A stretch of DNA of 64,000 bases from Eublepharis macularius. Lineage: Eukaryota > Chordata > Lepidosauria > Squamata > Eublepharidae. Below the pieces are notes generated by a model. The model was not told the DNA's origin. It made no database searches and saw only the letters and a program-made list of their open reading frames with translations. The stretch is taken from the NCBI RefSeq assembly GCF_028583425.1, contig NC_072793.1, positions 104,083,689 to 104,147,688 of the forward strand, written 5' to 3'. Of the stretch, positions 23,602-36,100 are shown piece by piece (position 1 is the first letter of the stretch; each line of letters opens with the position of its first letter). A program made the position numbers and the translations under genes.

Positions 23602-26171
23602 AACTATCCTGTATAATTTTTGGCCATTAAATTTGTTTTGAAGTCGATTTCTTGCTTTGTAGTCCTCTGTGATTTAAATATTTGACAGCATTTCAAATTT
23701 GGTTGTGCATTCGTGTTTTGAGAGTGAGATTTAATACAAGCTTTGCTAAGTATCTGGGAAAGTAATAGTTTACTAGGCTCAGGCTCAATAAACATTCGAG
23801 ATGTCTTCGTGTGCCTCCACTACATGTGTCTATTTTCACATGGGAAGCTGTTAGCCTGAAACTGTCCCCATAAGAAAATCTCTAAAGTTGCTGTTAGAAA
23901 CACAACAGATTTTAAGAATTTTCTTATAAACTCTCTCATACTAATGATCTAGAAGCAGTTTTAGGCTATCACTTACCTTGTAAGAATGAAATATAGTCAC
24001 CAGTAGCGTTGTGATGGTTTGCCCTATACCGGGTACCACAAAGTCATGTCATGAGTTGCCCCAAATATTTGCTTTCTGCTTTTTCTCGTCTTTCATGACC
24101 TAATTTCATTTCTGCTTGTCCTCTCTCTTTTGAGAACATCAGTACTGAAAAGCTCTTACACTTCAGGCGTTATTTATTCTTAATGAGCTGGACATATGGT
24201 GGTAAAGCAATTGGTGCAATAAGCTTTATTCTGTAATTTTTGGAATGAGGGTTCCTAAGGGAAGATATTTTAAAGATTTTATTTTTAAAATTAAAAAGGA
24301 TAGAATAAAAAGATGAGAACTCTAGCACATTTGAAGTATTTGAGGATAATAAATGCTACTAGATTAGTAGCATTTGGTACATATGCTGCTTTTGTCTGGA
24401 TCATAACATATGTTCTAATAGCAAAACATTTTACCTAGCAGTAGTAAACAGCCTGATGTCCTGGAAAAATCACAATCTGGCATGATGGCAATAGCTGTCC
24501 TCTACTAATCCTGTATGGCAGTAGTAGATGAATTTATTGTATGTGGCCATAGGCCTTTACCAGTTAAAAACTTATTTACAACTCTAAAATTTCTAAAATT
24601 ATCTCTCTCTCTAAAAACTCACATCCAGACACACAAATTACATTTCAACAGACTGCTTTTTTTAGAGCCACATTTGCTCTAATTTTTTTGGCGACTAGAG
24701 TAAAAAGTGCCATTCTGTTGGAAACAAGGGGATCTACATCTGATAGCATAAATTCTAGTTTTTCCTGTATGGCTGTATGCTGCTTTTCAAAATGAATGTT
24801 CTCCAGCCAGTTATTTAAACAAAGTCATGAAAAGAATAATTTTTAAAGAAAAATGCATGATGCTATTACAGCATCTTGGAGTGCTGAATTCTGTAATAGA
24901 ACTGAAATGCCATTGTTTTGAATATCCATGAACTTATTTAAAAGTTATCTTGTATTTTTTTCTCTTCAACCTTTCAGCACTTGTGTCCCTGAGGACTGGG
25001 TGTTTAAAAAAAAAAAGGGGGGGGGAGACAAAACTTAAATGTCTATAAAAGTTTTGAAGTGCTTCATCCCTTTTAATGTAAATACTTCTCCTTAGAATCT
25101 TCCTTTCAAAGATTCTTTAAAATGTGTAAGAAAAATCTTCAGTCTGTTTCTAGAGGTAGTTACAGCAAATTTCTCAGTCCTTACAGAAATGGTACTCACA
25201 CTATGAATCATGGTACTCACACTAAGAATTACTGTAAACCAAAAGAGCCACACTTACTTCCATCCCTAGCATGATGTCTGCTCTTTAGAAAGGCTCACAG
25301 CTTACTTGTTCTTCTGCCAGCAGCTGTTTCAAGGTGGAAACCACTTGTCAACTACAAACCTCAGGGCTTTCCCCACTTTCTTGAAACATGAGGCAGGTGC
25401 TTCATGTTTATTGTGGAACAGTGCCCAGAAGATTCACAGGTGCTCCTGTATCACTGAGTGAGTATCACTGCCCTATGAATTGGATCCAGTGGAAATTTCT
25501 ACTAACAGGATGGAGTTTTGTGTGATTTTCATTAACTGTCCCATCCGCTGCTATTTTATTTCACCAGTTAGTTCAAATTCCCATACATTTTTTAAGAGAG
25601 AAATTTTTAAAAGCAATTCAGATGGTATACAAGCAGCTGTTGAGAAGTCTTTCAGAAATACAGTGAAGGATGACCCCTGGTGACATTCTAGTTTGTAGAA
25701 AAAAGTTTTAAAGTAGGAATCCTGCAACAAAGTAAGAATGGGACTGAATGTGGAAGATGTCACAGGCCAAAGAGAAAAGCAAGCAGCATAAATTAATTAG
25801 TAGAATGTGTACATTTTTCTTAACCTTCAAATCAAATTAAGTTTCTAAGCTGGTAGCAAAACATGGCCAATTAGCATTTCCAAACCAGCACAAAACGTAA
25901 GTGTCCTTTATGCCATTTCCATGCCAGAATGGCTGTTCCCAAGACTCTGTGGTCCTAGTGACCGACATCCAAAGTAGCAGAGTAGAGCTAGGTGAGAGAA
26001 ACAGAACATTCTCATCACGCACGCTTATGCCTAAGGGTGAGTGGACCCCTGCAGGAATAGCACTGAATACATTATGAGGGGGATTGGTAAAAATCCTTCC
26101 CCTTGGCAGTGAAAAATGGGGTTTGACTATTTCTAAAAAAGAAAAGAAAAGTAATTTGAAGACTTAAGAAT
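23602..26171. other. SPCS1-NEK4 convergent intergenic region
   Basis: After the SPCS1 stop the DNA is AT-rich with no coding exon, RNA gene or repeat family I can name. There is an A11/G10 homopolymer tract near 25009-25026 and a short imperfect duplication of tggtactcacacta near 25190-25220. The SPCS1 3' end is probably at about 23.8 kb. Confidence 0.5.
23787..23792 (+). terminator. SPCS1: SPCS1 poly(A) signal candidate
   Basis: AATAAA 185 nt after the stop codon, the first canonical signal on this strand. It gives a short 3' UTR typical of this gene. Confidence 0.7.
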
Positions 26172-26177
26172 TTTATT
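26172..26177 (-). terminator. NEK4: NEK4 poly(A) signal candidate
   Basis: tttatt on + (AATAAA on -), 0.93 kb past the NEK4 stop codon. Chosen as the first clear signal downstream; usage is unproven. Confidence 0.45.
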
Positions 26178-27108
26178 TACAAAAAGTAATTTCATTACTT
26201 AAAAACATTCAGACAAGAGATAATACATTCAAAGCACCTGGGAGTAGGACAAGGTAGGGGTGATGGCCATAAAGATTAGGAGATATAATTTACATTATCA
26301 ATTAAAACCAATTGATACTTAAGAATATGTAAGTTTCTGACTGTCAAGACCCTGAATCAAATAGCAGACTTTTAAAAAACTTCAGCTTGAAGCCACCTTG
26401 TGATGCTTTAGTTCTATAAAATTTAGAGACCTTGCATATTGCAACATCATCCTAGCTTGGTATAATAAGCTATTTCAACCTAAATAAAATACCAGAAAGT
26501 TGCAACCATTTACATTAGTGTATTTTATATTTTCTTTCCTAGTCAGGTTTTTGGCCCAAAGAAAAGGAAACTAGTTCATGGTAACTGAGCACTAGAACTA
26601 TTCAGATATGTCATGGGGAGGCAATTCTTCATTATGTTTAGTATACTTTTGAACATACAGAAAAGTCTTCCAACCACAGAAATTTGGTAGTTGTCACAAA
26701 ATGACTTTAAAAAATGGTCAGCTAAAGTAACCAGCTTTTCCCTATCTACAAATTGCTCATTTGTAATTTAGGATGCCACAGAACAGGGCTCAAATGCTGA
26801 ATTATTTCTTGCCCTTCCTCCACTTTCCTCATATTATAATAACCTTTATATGGAAGAGGCAGTTCTGTACTCAAGTTACAATCCTGTACTTTTTACATGC
26901 AAGTACCAGTGGCAGTTAGCCATGTGTGGTCACATAAAATTGAGATTTCAAGTGTGCCAAACATTTCCTGCACTAGGCTTTCAACAAAGCTCTGATTTAC
27001 AGACAGCTTATTCTATACAGGAAAATGAAAATCTGCTGAACCTCAAAGAACTCTTGAATAAAGTTTCGTTGTTTCCTTCAGGAATAAGTGGTTCAATGGC
27101 GGTATGTG

Positions 27109-30100
27109 TCAAAGCTTGATGTTGTCTTCTAAGAACTTTAAGTGACGGGCCTTTATGCTGTAAGAAGTGTACTTTTCTCCCATCAGCTCCCGCAAATACA
27201 GCTGTTCAGAAATCATTAAAAAAAATCAGCTACTTTAATTCCAAACATGAATGTTGCCAGTGAAATGTCTCATGTAGAATTCATGAAGAATATGCCTACC
27301 GATTTCAGGAAGTTTAGGCAGGCTTAGGCACTGAATTCAACTGGGTACAGTGCACCACAATTAACTTTGTGAAAAGCAGCTTTAATTTAAAAGGTACTGT
27401 GAACACACGATACTGAAATCACTGGCAACAATACAGTAGAGTAAAGTTATTTAAAACTATTTTGATGGGCTTAAACAAATTTAACTGTTGGACTGTGGCC
27501 AGTTTATCATCTGATTTGGAGCCAAAGATTTTGTTCAAGATAGGAAACCATGAAAACCAATGCAGAATTAATCTATGCCACACCTTCCTCTTTCAAAGAA
27601 AGCTACCTGCACTTAAAATTAATGGAACTAAATTTTCAGCTGACATTTTACTGATTTCAGTGGAATTTGAGGTAACTAGAGCAGCCTGTTCATAAAATCC
27701 TCAGCCATACCTATGATCATAGTCAGTAAAATTTGAAAAAAATTAGCAAAAATAATTTCCATAGGAAATTCCCATCCTAGCTGTTTTGAAAGCTAACACT
27801 ATACCAAACATAAATCTACTTTTCTTTGTGATAATTGTCCACATTTCAAAAGCATGGGAAAGAAGTGAAAGCTTTAAACTTAGAAGTCTGAAGAATAATA
27901 ACTCACCTCTCTCTTCTGTTCATCATCCTCCTCCATAACATCATACACCTTTTCCAGAAGTTTCACTCCAAGTCCTTGTACTACATCTGCCCTTAAGATT
28001 TCGATCAGTCTCCTGATTTTTTCAGGACCAGACAGAATATCTAAAACAGTGAGCATAATCAACATTCACAGTTATTTTGAGCTCTACTTTGAGTTCTGGC
28101 AGTTGAGCAGAAGCTAAATTGTGATTGTGGTATAACTCCCTTTCTTTCAGGTTCATCTCCCTTTTCCCAATACATATCGACAGTCTTCCCGGACTACTAA
28201 GCATGAGTTTTATCTATTACTAATCATTTATCTTAAATCCAGCAGACATGAGGTCTGGCATCTGTAATCATGTTGTAGAGGGTTTTTTATTTTTAAAACA
28301 GGGAAAATGAGCGCTCATGCTGTAGAGATGGGGCGATTTTGTAAAAGATTAATACAAACGTTCTGCACTTAAAAGCGAGTCTGAGGCCACTGTTTTCAAG
28401 CATGTTACAGACCTGAAGAAAATTCCTGAAATTGGAATGTGTCTGGTTCTTCTGATGCTTTCCCATGTAAGATAAGGGTGTCTCTGTATTTTCTATTAAG
28501 CATGAACTGTGATTCAGGAACTGGTACTGCAGATTGTTCACAATTTTCTTTATTGTCCATTTTCAGTGTTTGGGTCATCAACTGTACCAAATCATTCATT
28601 TCATTTGTTTTTCTGCCAAAGGAATAAAAAGCCTGTATAATTAAATTCTAACTTTTAGTTCATGGTTTACAAAAGTGTTGATGAAACAGTGAGCTATTTA
28701 CATTTTAGTAAGCAGGGCTGGAACCGACATACCTGCGGGACCAACTCTCCCAATACGTCTCCTGGAGAGCTTTATGATCAGCTGATAAATAACTACTGGT
28801 GGTCCCCGGCCTGAGGGATGTTTGTTTGACCTCAACCAGGGCCAGGGCTTTCTCAACTCTGGCTCCAGCCTGATGGAACTCCCTCCCACTGGAGATTTGG
28901 GCCTGCAGGATCTATTGCAGTTCTGCAGAGCCTGCAAGATGGACATGTTCTGTGCATCAACAGGGTTGGAAATGTGGCTCCCAGCCCTGAGGAGGACATC
29001 ATTGGCACCTATGCCGGTGGTGAAGAGCCTGAGTGTGGTCCTGGATGCTTCCTTGTCAATGGAGGACCAGGTCATGGCAGTTGCCAAATCTGCATTTTTC
29101 TACCTTCAACAGATCGGGCAACTTGTTCCGTACCTCTTGTCCAGCGACCTGGCTACAGTGATCCAAGCAACGGTCATCTCCAGATTAGACTACTGTAACT
29201 CTCTACGCAGGGCTGCCCTTGAGGTTGATCCGGAAATTACAGTTGGTCCAGAATGCTGCTGCATGCATCCTCATTGGGACGCCGGTTCGGACACATATAG
29301 GACCTGTCCTGTGCCAACTGCACTGGTTACCAAATGAATTCCAGGTCAAGTTTAAGTTTTTGACTATGACATTCTGCCCTCTCTACCCTACTGAGTCTCT
29401 GATGAGGTATATTAACTGCACACATTGCCACTTTGATTTGGTTTTAATTTTTATATCTTGTATTGATTTTATCTATTGATTTTATATTGTATTTTAAGTT
29501 ACTCTAAGATTATTAATGTTGTTACCCACCCTGAGCCTACTCACAGGGAGGGAGGGCTAGAAATGCAATAAATTAAATTATGGTTGATACCTGACAGTGC
29601 CCCCCTCTGGCTGTTAGTGCCCCAACTATGCTGCCTGAGACTGATCATTTCCATCTTCTATTGTCTGGAGTTTATGGTTTTAATATAGCCTCTGACCTGG
29701 ATAGCCCAGGAGAGCCAGATCTCAGAAGCTAAGCAGGGTCAGCCTTGGTTAGTAATTGGATGAGAGACCACCAACAAAGACCAAGGTCGCAGAGGCAGGC
29801 AATAGCAAACAACCTCTGTTAGTCTCTTGCCACAAAAACCCTACAAGGGGTCGCCATAAGTAAACTATGACTTGAGGGCCAAATTTCATTTCTGAGATGT
29901 ATACTGATGCCTACTTATGTAATTTTGTATTTATTTATTGGTTTTATATGTTTAAATATGTATTTTAAATCTGTATTTAAATGTTTGCTGAGAGCCACCC
30001 TGAACCTGTGCACTGGGAGAGCGGGATATAAATCTAATAAACATAAACACAAACATCAATATAGCCAGGTATTTACAGCATATGCAAGGTATCTGGGGAA

Positions 30101-33100
30101 ATGCAGGTGTAGTTTGACCAAAGCCCAACATGTGGCAAGGAGGAAGGGTACAATCCATTATGGATAGAAAAGTGTGGGTGCTTCATGGTGCCACAGGGAA
30201 ATAAATATGTATAGACTAGAGTACATCTACTCAATGGCTAAATAATAAAGTAGGTTCAGTTTTGGTTGTTGTGGGTTTTCCGGGCTGTATTGCCGTGGTC
30301 TTGGCACTGTAGTTCCTGACGTTTCGCCAGCAACTGTGGCTGGCATCTTCAGAGGTGTAGCACCAAAAGACAGAGATCTCTCATACACCGTCTTTTGGTG
30401 CTACACCTCTGAAGATGCCAGCCACAGCTGCTGGCGAAACGTCAGGAACTACAGTGCTAAGACCACGGCAATACAGCCCAGAAAACCCACAACAACTATC
30501 GTTCTCCGGCCGTGAAAGCCTTCGACAATACATAGGTTCAGTTTTCTTTGTCAATCTATTTAAATTTCAACAAAAGGTACTGTTACTTCAAAATGAAATG
30601 CTACATAGGGGTGTGCACTAAACAAAAACCTGAGAAATCCAGATTCAAGTTTCAGGTATCCCAAAAAATCTAGGATCCCTGAAATCCAGGAAAGATTGAT
30701 GTATTGTCGAAGGCTTTCACGGCCGGAGAACGATGGTTGTTGTGGGTTTTCCGGGCTGTATTGCCGTGGTCTTGGCATTGTAGTTCCTGACGTTTCGCCA
30801 GCAGCTGTGGCTGGCATCTTCAGAGGTATAGCACCAAAAGACAGAGATCTCTCAGTGTCACAGTGTGGAAAAGATGTTGGCAGGTCATTTATATCTACTC
30901 AGGAGGGGTGGGGTTGAGCTGAGTCATCCTGTAAGAGTTTCCCAGGGTGTGGAATGCTAATGGCGGGAGGCTTCACTGTATCCTGAGGAGGTTCTTTTGC
31001 ATATGGATTGGTGCTTGATGTGCTAATCTTCTCTGCAGGGCTATTGTTGGGTATAGAATGCTTTGTTAGCCTAGTGTTTTTCAGAACTGGAAACCATGCT
31101 CTGTTCATTCTTAAGGTTTCTTCTTTCCTGTTGAAGTTTTGCTTATGCTTGTGAATTTCTTTTCTGTCGGGGGTGGTGATTGGAGTGGCTGAAAATCAGC
31201 AGTGGCTGAACATAGCCTAACTCAAACAGGGCACAGTATCTTATTCCAGGACACCAAAATACTGGACAACACTTCCAACTACTTTGAAGACTGCACAGGG
31301 AAGCCATTGAAATTCACAAGCATAAGCAAAACTTTAACAGGAAAGAAGAAACCTTAAGAATGAACAGAGCATGGTTTCCAGTTCTGAAAAACACCAGGCT
31401 AACAAAACACTCTATACCCGACAATAGCCCTGCAGAGAAGATTAGCACATCAAGCACCAATCCATATGCAAAAGAACCTCCTCAGGATATAGTGAAGCCT
31501 CCCGCCATTAGCATTCCACACCCTGGGAAACTCTTACAGGATGACTCAGCTCAACCCCACCCCTCCTGAGTAGATATAAATGACCTGCCAACATCTTTTC
31601 CACATTGTGACACTGAGAGATCTTTGTCTTTTGGTGCTACACCTCTGAAGATGCCAGTCACAGCTGCTGGCGAAACGTCAGGAACTACAATGCCAAGACC
31701 ATGGCAATACAGCCCGGAAAAACCACAACAACCAGGAAAGATTCTCTGTTCCAGTTTGGCAAGATTAGAAAATTCCAGATTTGTCCAGCCATTATTCCCT
31801 ATGGGGAAAACTATATGGGGGCTGGAGGAGGCATTTTTCAAGCAAACTCCATCAAATGTGCAGAGAACCTACTCCTGACTGTCCACTAAAGACCAACGTC
31901 AAACCAGAGAGTCATGTCAAAACAGCAAATTCCACCCAAAGCAAACTGAAGCAAGGGACACTGTGCAAATTAGTACAGCTGAAGCAGTGTTACTCACAGA
32001 AGCCAGGCAGATAAGGAAAGCTGCACGAATTGGCTACTCCTTACTCTTGCCTCCCTCCCCCTCCCTCCTTCCCCTCCCCTCTTGGAAAAAAAATTCAGGA
32101 GCCAACCAAGAGGCTGAAGCTGTATTTCCCAAATTTATCCAGGGGTTTTGGTCAATAGCCCAGATCAGATCCAAGATTCTCTAATTTGATCTGGAAAATC
32201 CGCATATAGCAGTCTCAGCAAAAAAAAATTTTTTTTTGTACTGGGTTCCCGGACCCAGATCACACACCCCAATACTACATATTTAACATATAAGGTAGCT
32301 GTTTTACGAAGACAATTCATGTATGTTTAATCTTAAGAGAGGATAATTGGTATTCTGGGCCAACAACATTTATATATTTTGAATGTTCATGTGAATATCT
32401 CAGTAGTGGTTCCAAACAACTAAATAAAAGTAAGTCAGTATTACAATGTTCATGTTACAAATTAATGACAGATGTTTAACTTGGACTACAAGAATAATAA
32501 ATTGCCATCTAGCTGTGTACACAGTTTATATGAGACTTCAAACAGGAAATTTCCAGCTCACAATTATACTACACCAATTACCATGGTGACATGAGAAAGA
32601 TTTAGATTTCAACAATTTGTGCATTAAAGTTCCATATTGGATAAGGGAAAATGGTAAATGCTGGGCTGAAAGGCAAGCCTGAATGAACTAGATGAAGATA
32701 ATGGATTATGTTTCTCAAGAATCATCTTCGTAAGTAATTTTATTTGGTTAACGGTTTTAGTAAGAGATTATGTTGGCAATTTTTTAAAAGTCTGCTTCTA
32801 CCAACAAGTAAATTCCTTTTGCAAAGTGGTTATCTACTTGATTTACAAGTTTCATTTTGTTGCCCTTAGCCATAGCTGAAGTGTATTGTTCAAGGTCACT
32901 GGTCACTTGGCATTAGTAAGGGCAGGTTCATATTCATAAAACACTGAAGCAAGAATTGAACATAATACACAGTAACTGGAGGCTTAGGAGGGGCTCTACA
33001 ATTCTTAAAGTCCAACTATACACAAAATCCAGAAATAGTCCCTGAAAACTGTATTTTACTACAGTATTAACTAGGAAGTGCTGATACCAAAGCCCAAATT

Positions 33101-36100
33101 TGAATTTGTTGTGCAGATGTATTAATGTGCTGATGAGTACACACCGGACAGAAATCACTCACCCTTCTTTGCAGTCTCCATCTGATTTTTCTGTGGAGCT
33201 GGAAGAGGTGCTCAGCTCATCCTCACAAAAGCAACCAATTAAGCTTTTTTTCTATTGAAGAAAGAAATAGCTGTTTAACACAGGAAGATTTGTACAATAC
33301 ACAGTGGACACCATCCACTGAGAACATCTGCGGTGCATACCCCACTGAAATGAACATCCTTTTGCATCTCTATCATCTTTGTGTGTGCAAAGCACTCTAA
33401 GAAAACGGGGCACAAGTCCAGTTGCTAATCAAAGAACGGTGCAGAAAGCTGTATTGTTTGCCGAATCAAAATGTTTTAATATTTAAAAGAGCAACAACGT
33501 CAGAAATGTGGCAAAAGAAACAAGCTTGGAAATAAATACTTAGGAAGCTCATACACAATCCAAAGGACACTCAAGTAATATAAAAACCTATATGCATTGT
33601 GATTGAAGCCAATTGTTTTAGTCCTAAAATTAGCAGAGAGAATATAAGATTTTAATTTCTTGCTCTACAAGCAACTACTGACTTCGATTTTTTTCAAGTT
33701 AGAAAAGTTACATTTATGCAGTTAGAGAGTTTATTTATTTAGTGCATTTTTATGCTGCCTGTCTAGGGAACCTGCCCAAGATGGATTAGGAAATAAAACA
33801 TAATAAAAAACATCACACAAAATAAACAAAGTTAATTAAAACTCAGAATTAAAACCCAGCAAGAGGGTAAGGTAATAACATTAAGTAGTTTAAAATGAAT
33901 TCTAAACAATTTTCAGACTAAAAAGCATAGCGTTAAAATCAGTTATGGAATCTGAGCCATTCATTATGTGGTTTAACATGGTGAAGAAGGTTGCAATAAT
34001 ACCTGTGCCTTTGATGGAGGTCTACAAGCTATGTATCCTCCAGTTTCTAGGCACCAAATTTGAGAATCCCAGAAGCACTGTGATTTGTATGCAGGATAAG
34101 TTCAAGAAACCAATATGCACCCAACGGGACACTGGAGTGTCATGGACTTCCCTGGTATTGCATTGGAAGATGAGTCCTTATGATGCCATTGTGCCATTAC
34201 TCCACCTAACATGAGTACTAACTGGTCTGTTCAGGCTAACAAAAGGCATCTGGACTGAGAACTCTGTTCCTCATTAGCCCTCTCTCTCCCAGGGCCAAGC
34301 AATCTGGAGAACTGGGCCTGAATGATGTAAAAATTGGGAGGGGGGAAGGAAGTAACAGCAGCAAGTATCTTTCAGAAGATTCCTAAGAGTTTTATTGGTT
34401 GGGGCTGTTCATCTGATATGTAAGTCTAATTCTATAAGCGTGTGGGTCAATCTAGAAGAAGCTGTTGGTTTATCTAGCTGTTTAGCTAGCCACCTATCCA
34501 TTTGGCTGTTTATCATCATCTATGGGGGATTCCGCATGATCAATTTTGATCGGACTTTCTGAGCAGTCACGCCGCGGTGGAGTCCTACGAATCCACTTCT
34601 CCCCGATTCCACATTAGACTTTTGTTTCGCACATTTCATCAGCTCAAAGTCCATCATGCGGAATTTTTGACAGGATAAAAATCGATTCCTCATCGCTTTT
34701 CCCAGGGGAAGTGTCGAATGATGCACATCTTCATTTTTTTTTTCATCCCCCCCCCCCCAAACGTTGCTACACATAAACGTTGCATCAAATAAACATATTG
34801 GATAGGCCAGAGCACTTCCTGCCGATATTTTGGAAGAGTATTGGCTATTGACATTTGGAGGGAAAATTGTTACCAATGACCCCGCGTCTATCTTTCCCGC
34901 TTTCTTCGTGAGCAGTGTGGTTTAGTGATAGGTGTGTTGAGGACAGTCTCTTTCTCCCTCCATGAAATGCCTAGACCACTAGTTGAACGCTGAAGTCCCT
35001 CCATCACACTTTCACTCTACCTCAGAAGCTGTCAGCTGTCAGCAAGCAACAAGTAACAAATTTGGCGTGTTGTAAAATGGACCCATTATTGGTCAGCTGT
35101 TGTCATGTGACACAGGATATGTTTCTGCATAGATTTGTAGAAACGTTGCAATGTGTTTTTACATTTAAAAAAAAAAAAGAGGGGAAGGGAAAGGGTAGTG
35201 GGTGTAGCTTAGAAAACATGATTGGCCAATCAAATTAAGTTGATTCGAAGGGCGAGAGAAAAGGGCAAGGGTGGGGAGAACATCGGATAAAGAATTCCAC
35301 ATGATTAAAATCCCTAATCCGCTGCGCATGGACAAATAAGTCGGGGGAAAGTAGGATGGAAAAAAACCGGACAAAATGTGCAGTGACTTCGAATCTGCTG
35401 CTAGGATTGCCTTCCCACGTGTGGAAACACAAGAAAAAATTGAGGTCATTTAGAAGCTGAAGCAGGGAAAACCATTCGTGCGGAATCACCCTATGTCTAC
35501 TTCTCTGTTTTCTCATGCTGTTAAGATAAATAATGAGCAAGCTTGTGCTACAATTTACGTATTTGCTGTATGCCTAGAAAAGAAATACTATCTATAATAC
35601 TATAGGTATTTAATGTGTTCTGTAGAAAGTTAGCATTATTGTTTTCTTGTAGTCTGACCTGTAGGAAACTATTCTGGAATTTTAATAGTTCTAGTCTTTC
35701 TTTAGTTGTTAAATAATCTATGTGGTTATTGTGTGAGCAGGATTACCTTGGAACCCAGGGGACAGTGTTCTGGTAGTTTTGCCAGGTTTGTCGGAGGTTG
35801 CTCGGGATGCCAGGGGCTTGGGGGCATGGGGCTTGGGGACAACCTGCCCCCAAGCCCCATGCTACAATGAGGTGAAGCCAGTGTGAGATCAACTTGTCTG
35901 CAGCCCTGTTGATTCTACCAGTTGCCTAATCTACTTGTTGCTAAGCTCTTGGAACCTAGCTGCCTGAAACTTGAAATATGTAACCTGATTCTGAACTGTG
36001 ACCTTGGCCTGCTTTTGGACTGTAACCTGAGAACCCTTGTTGTGGGACCTTGTTATTTCCCTGAACTAGGGGTGTGCAATATGGTATCATGAACTAGCAA

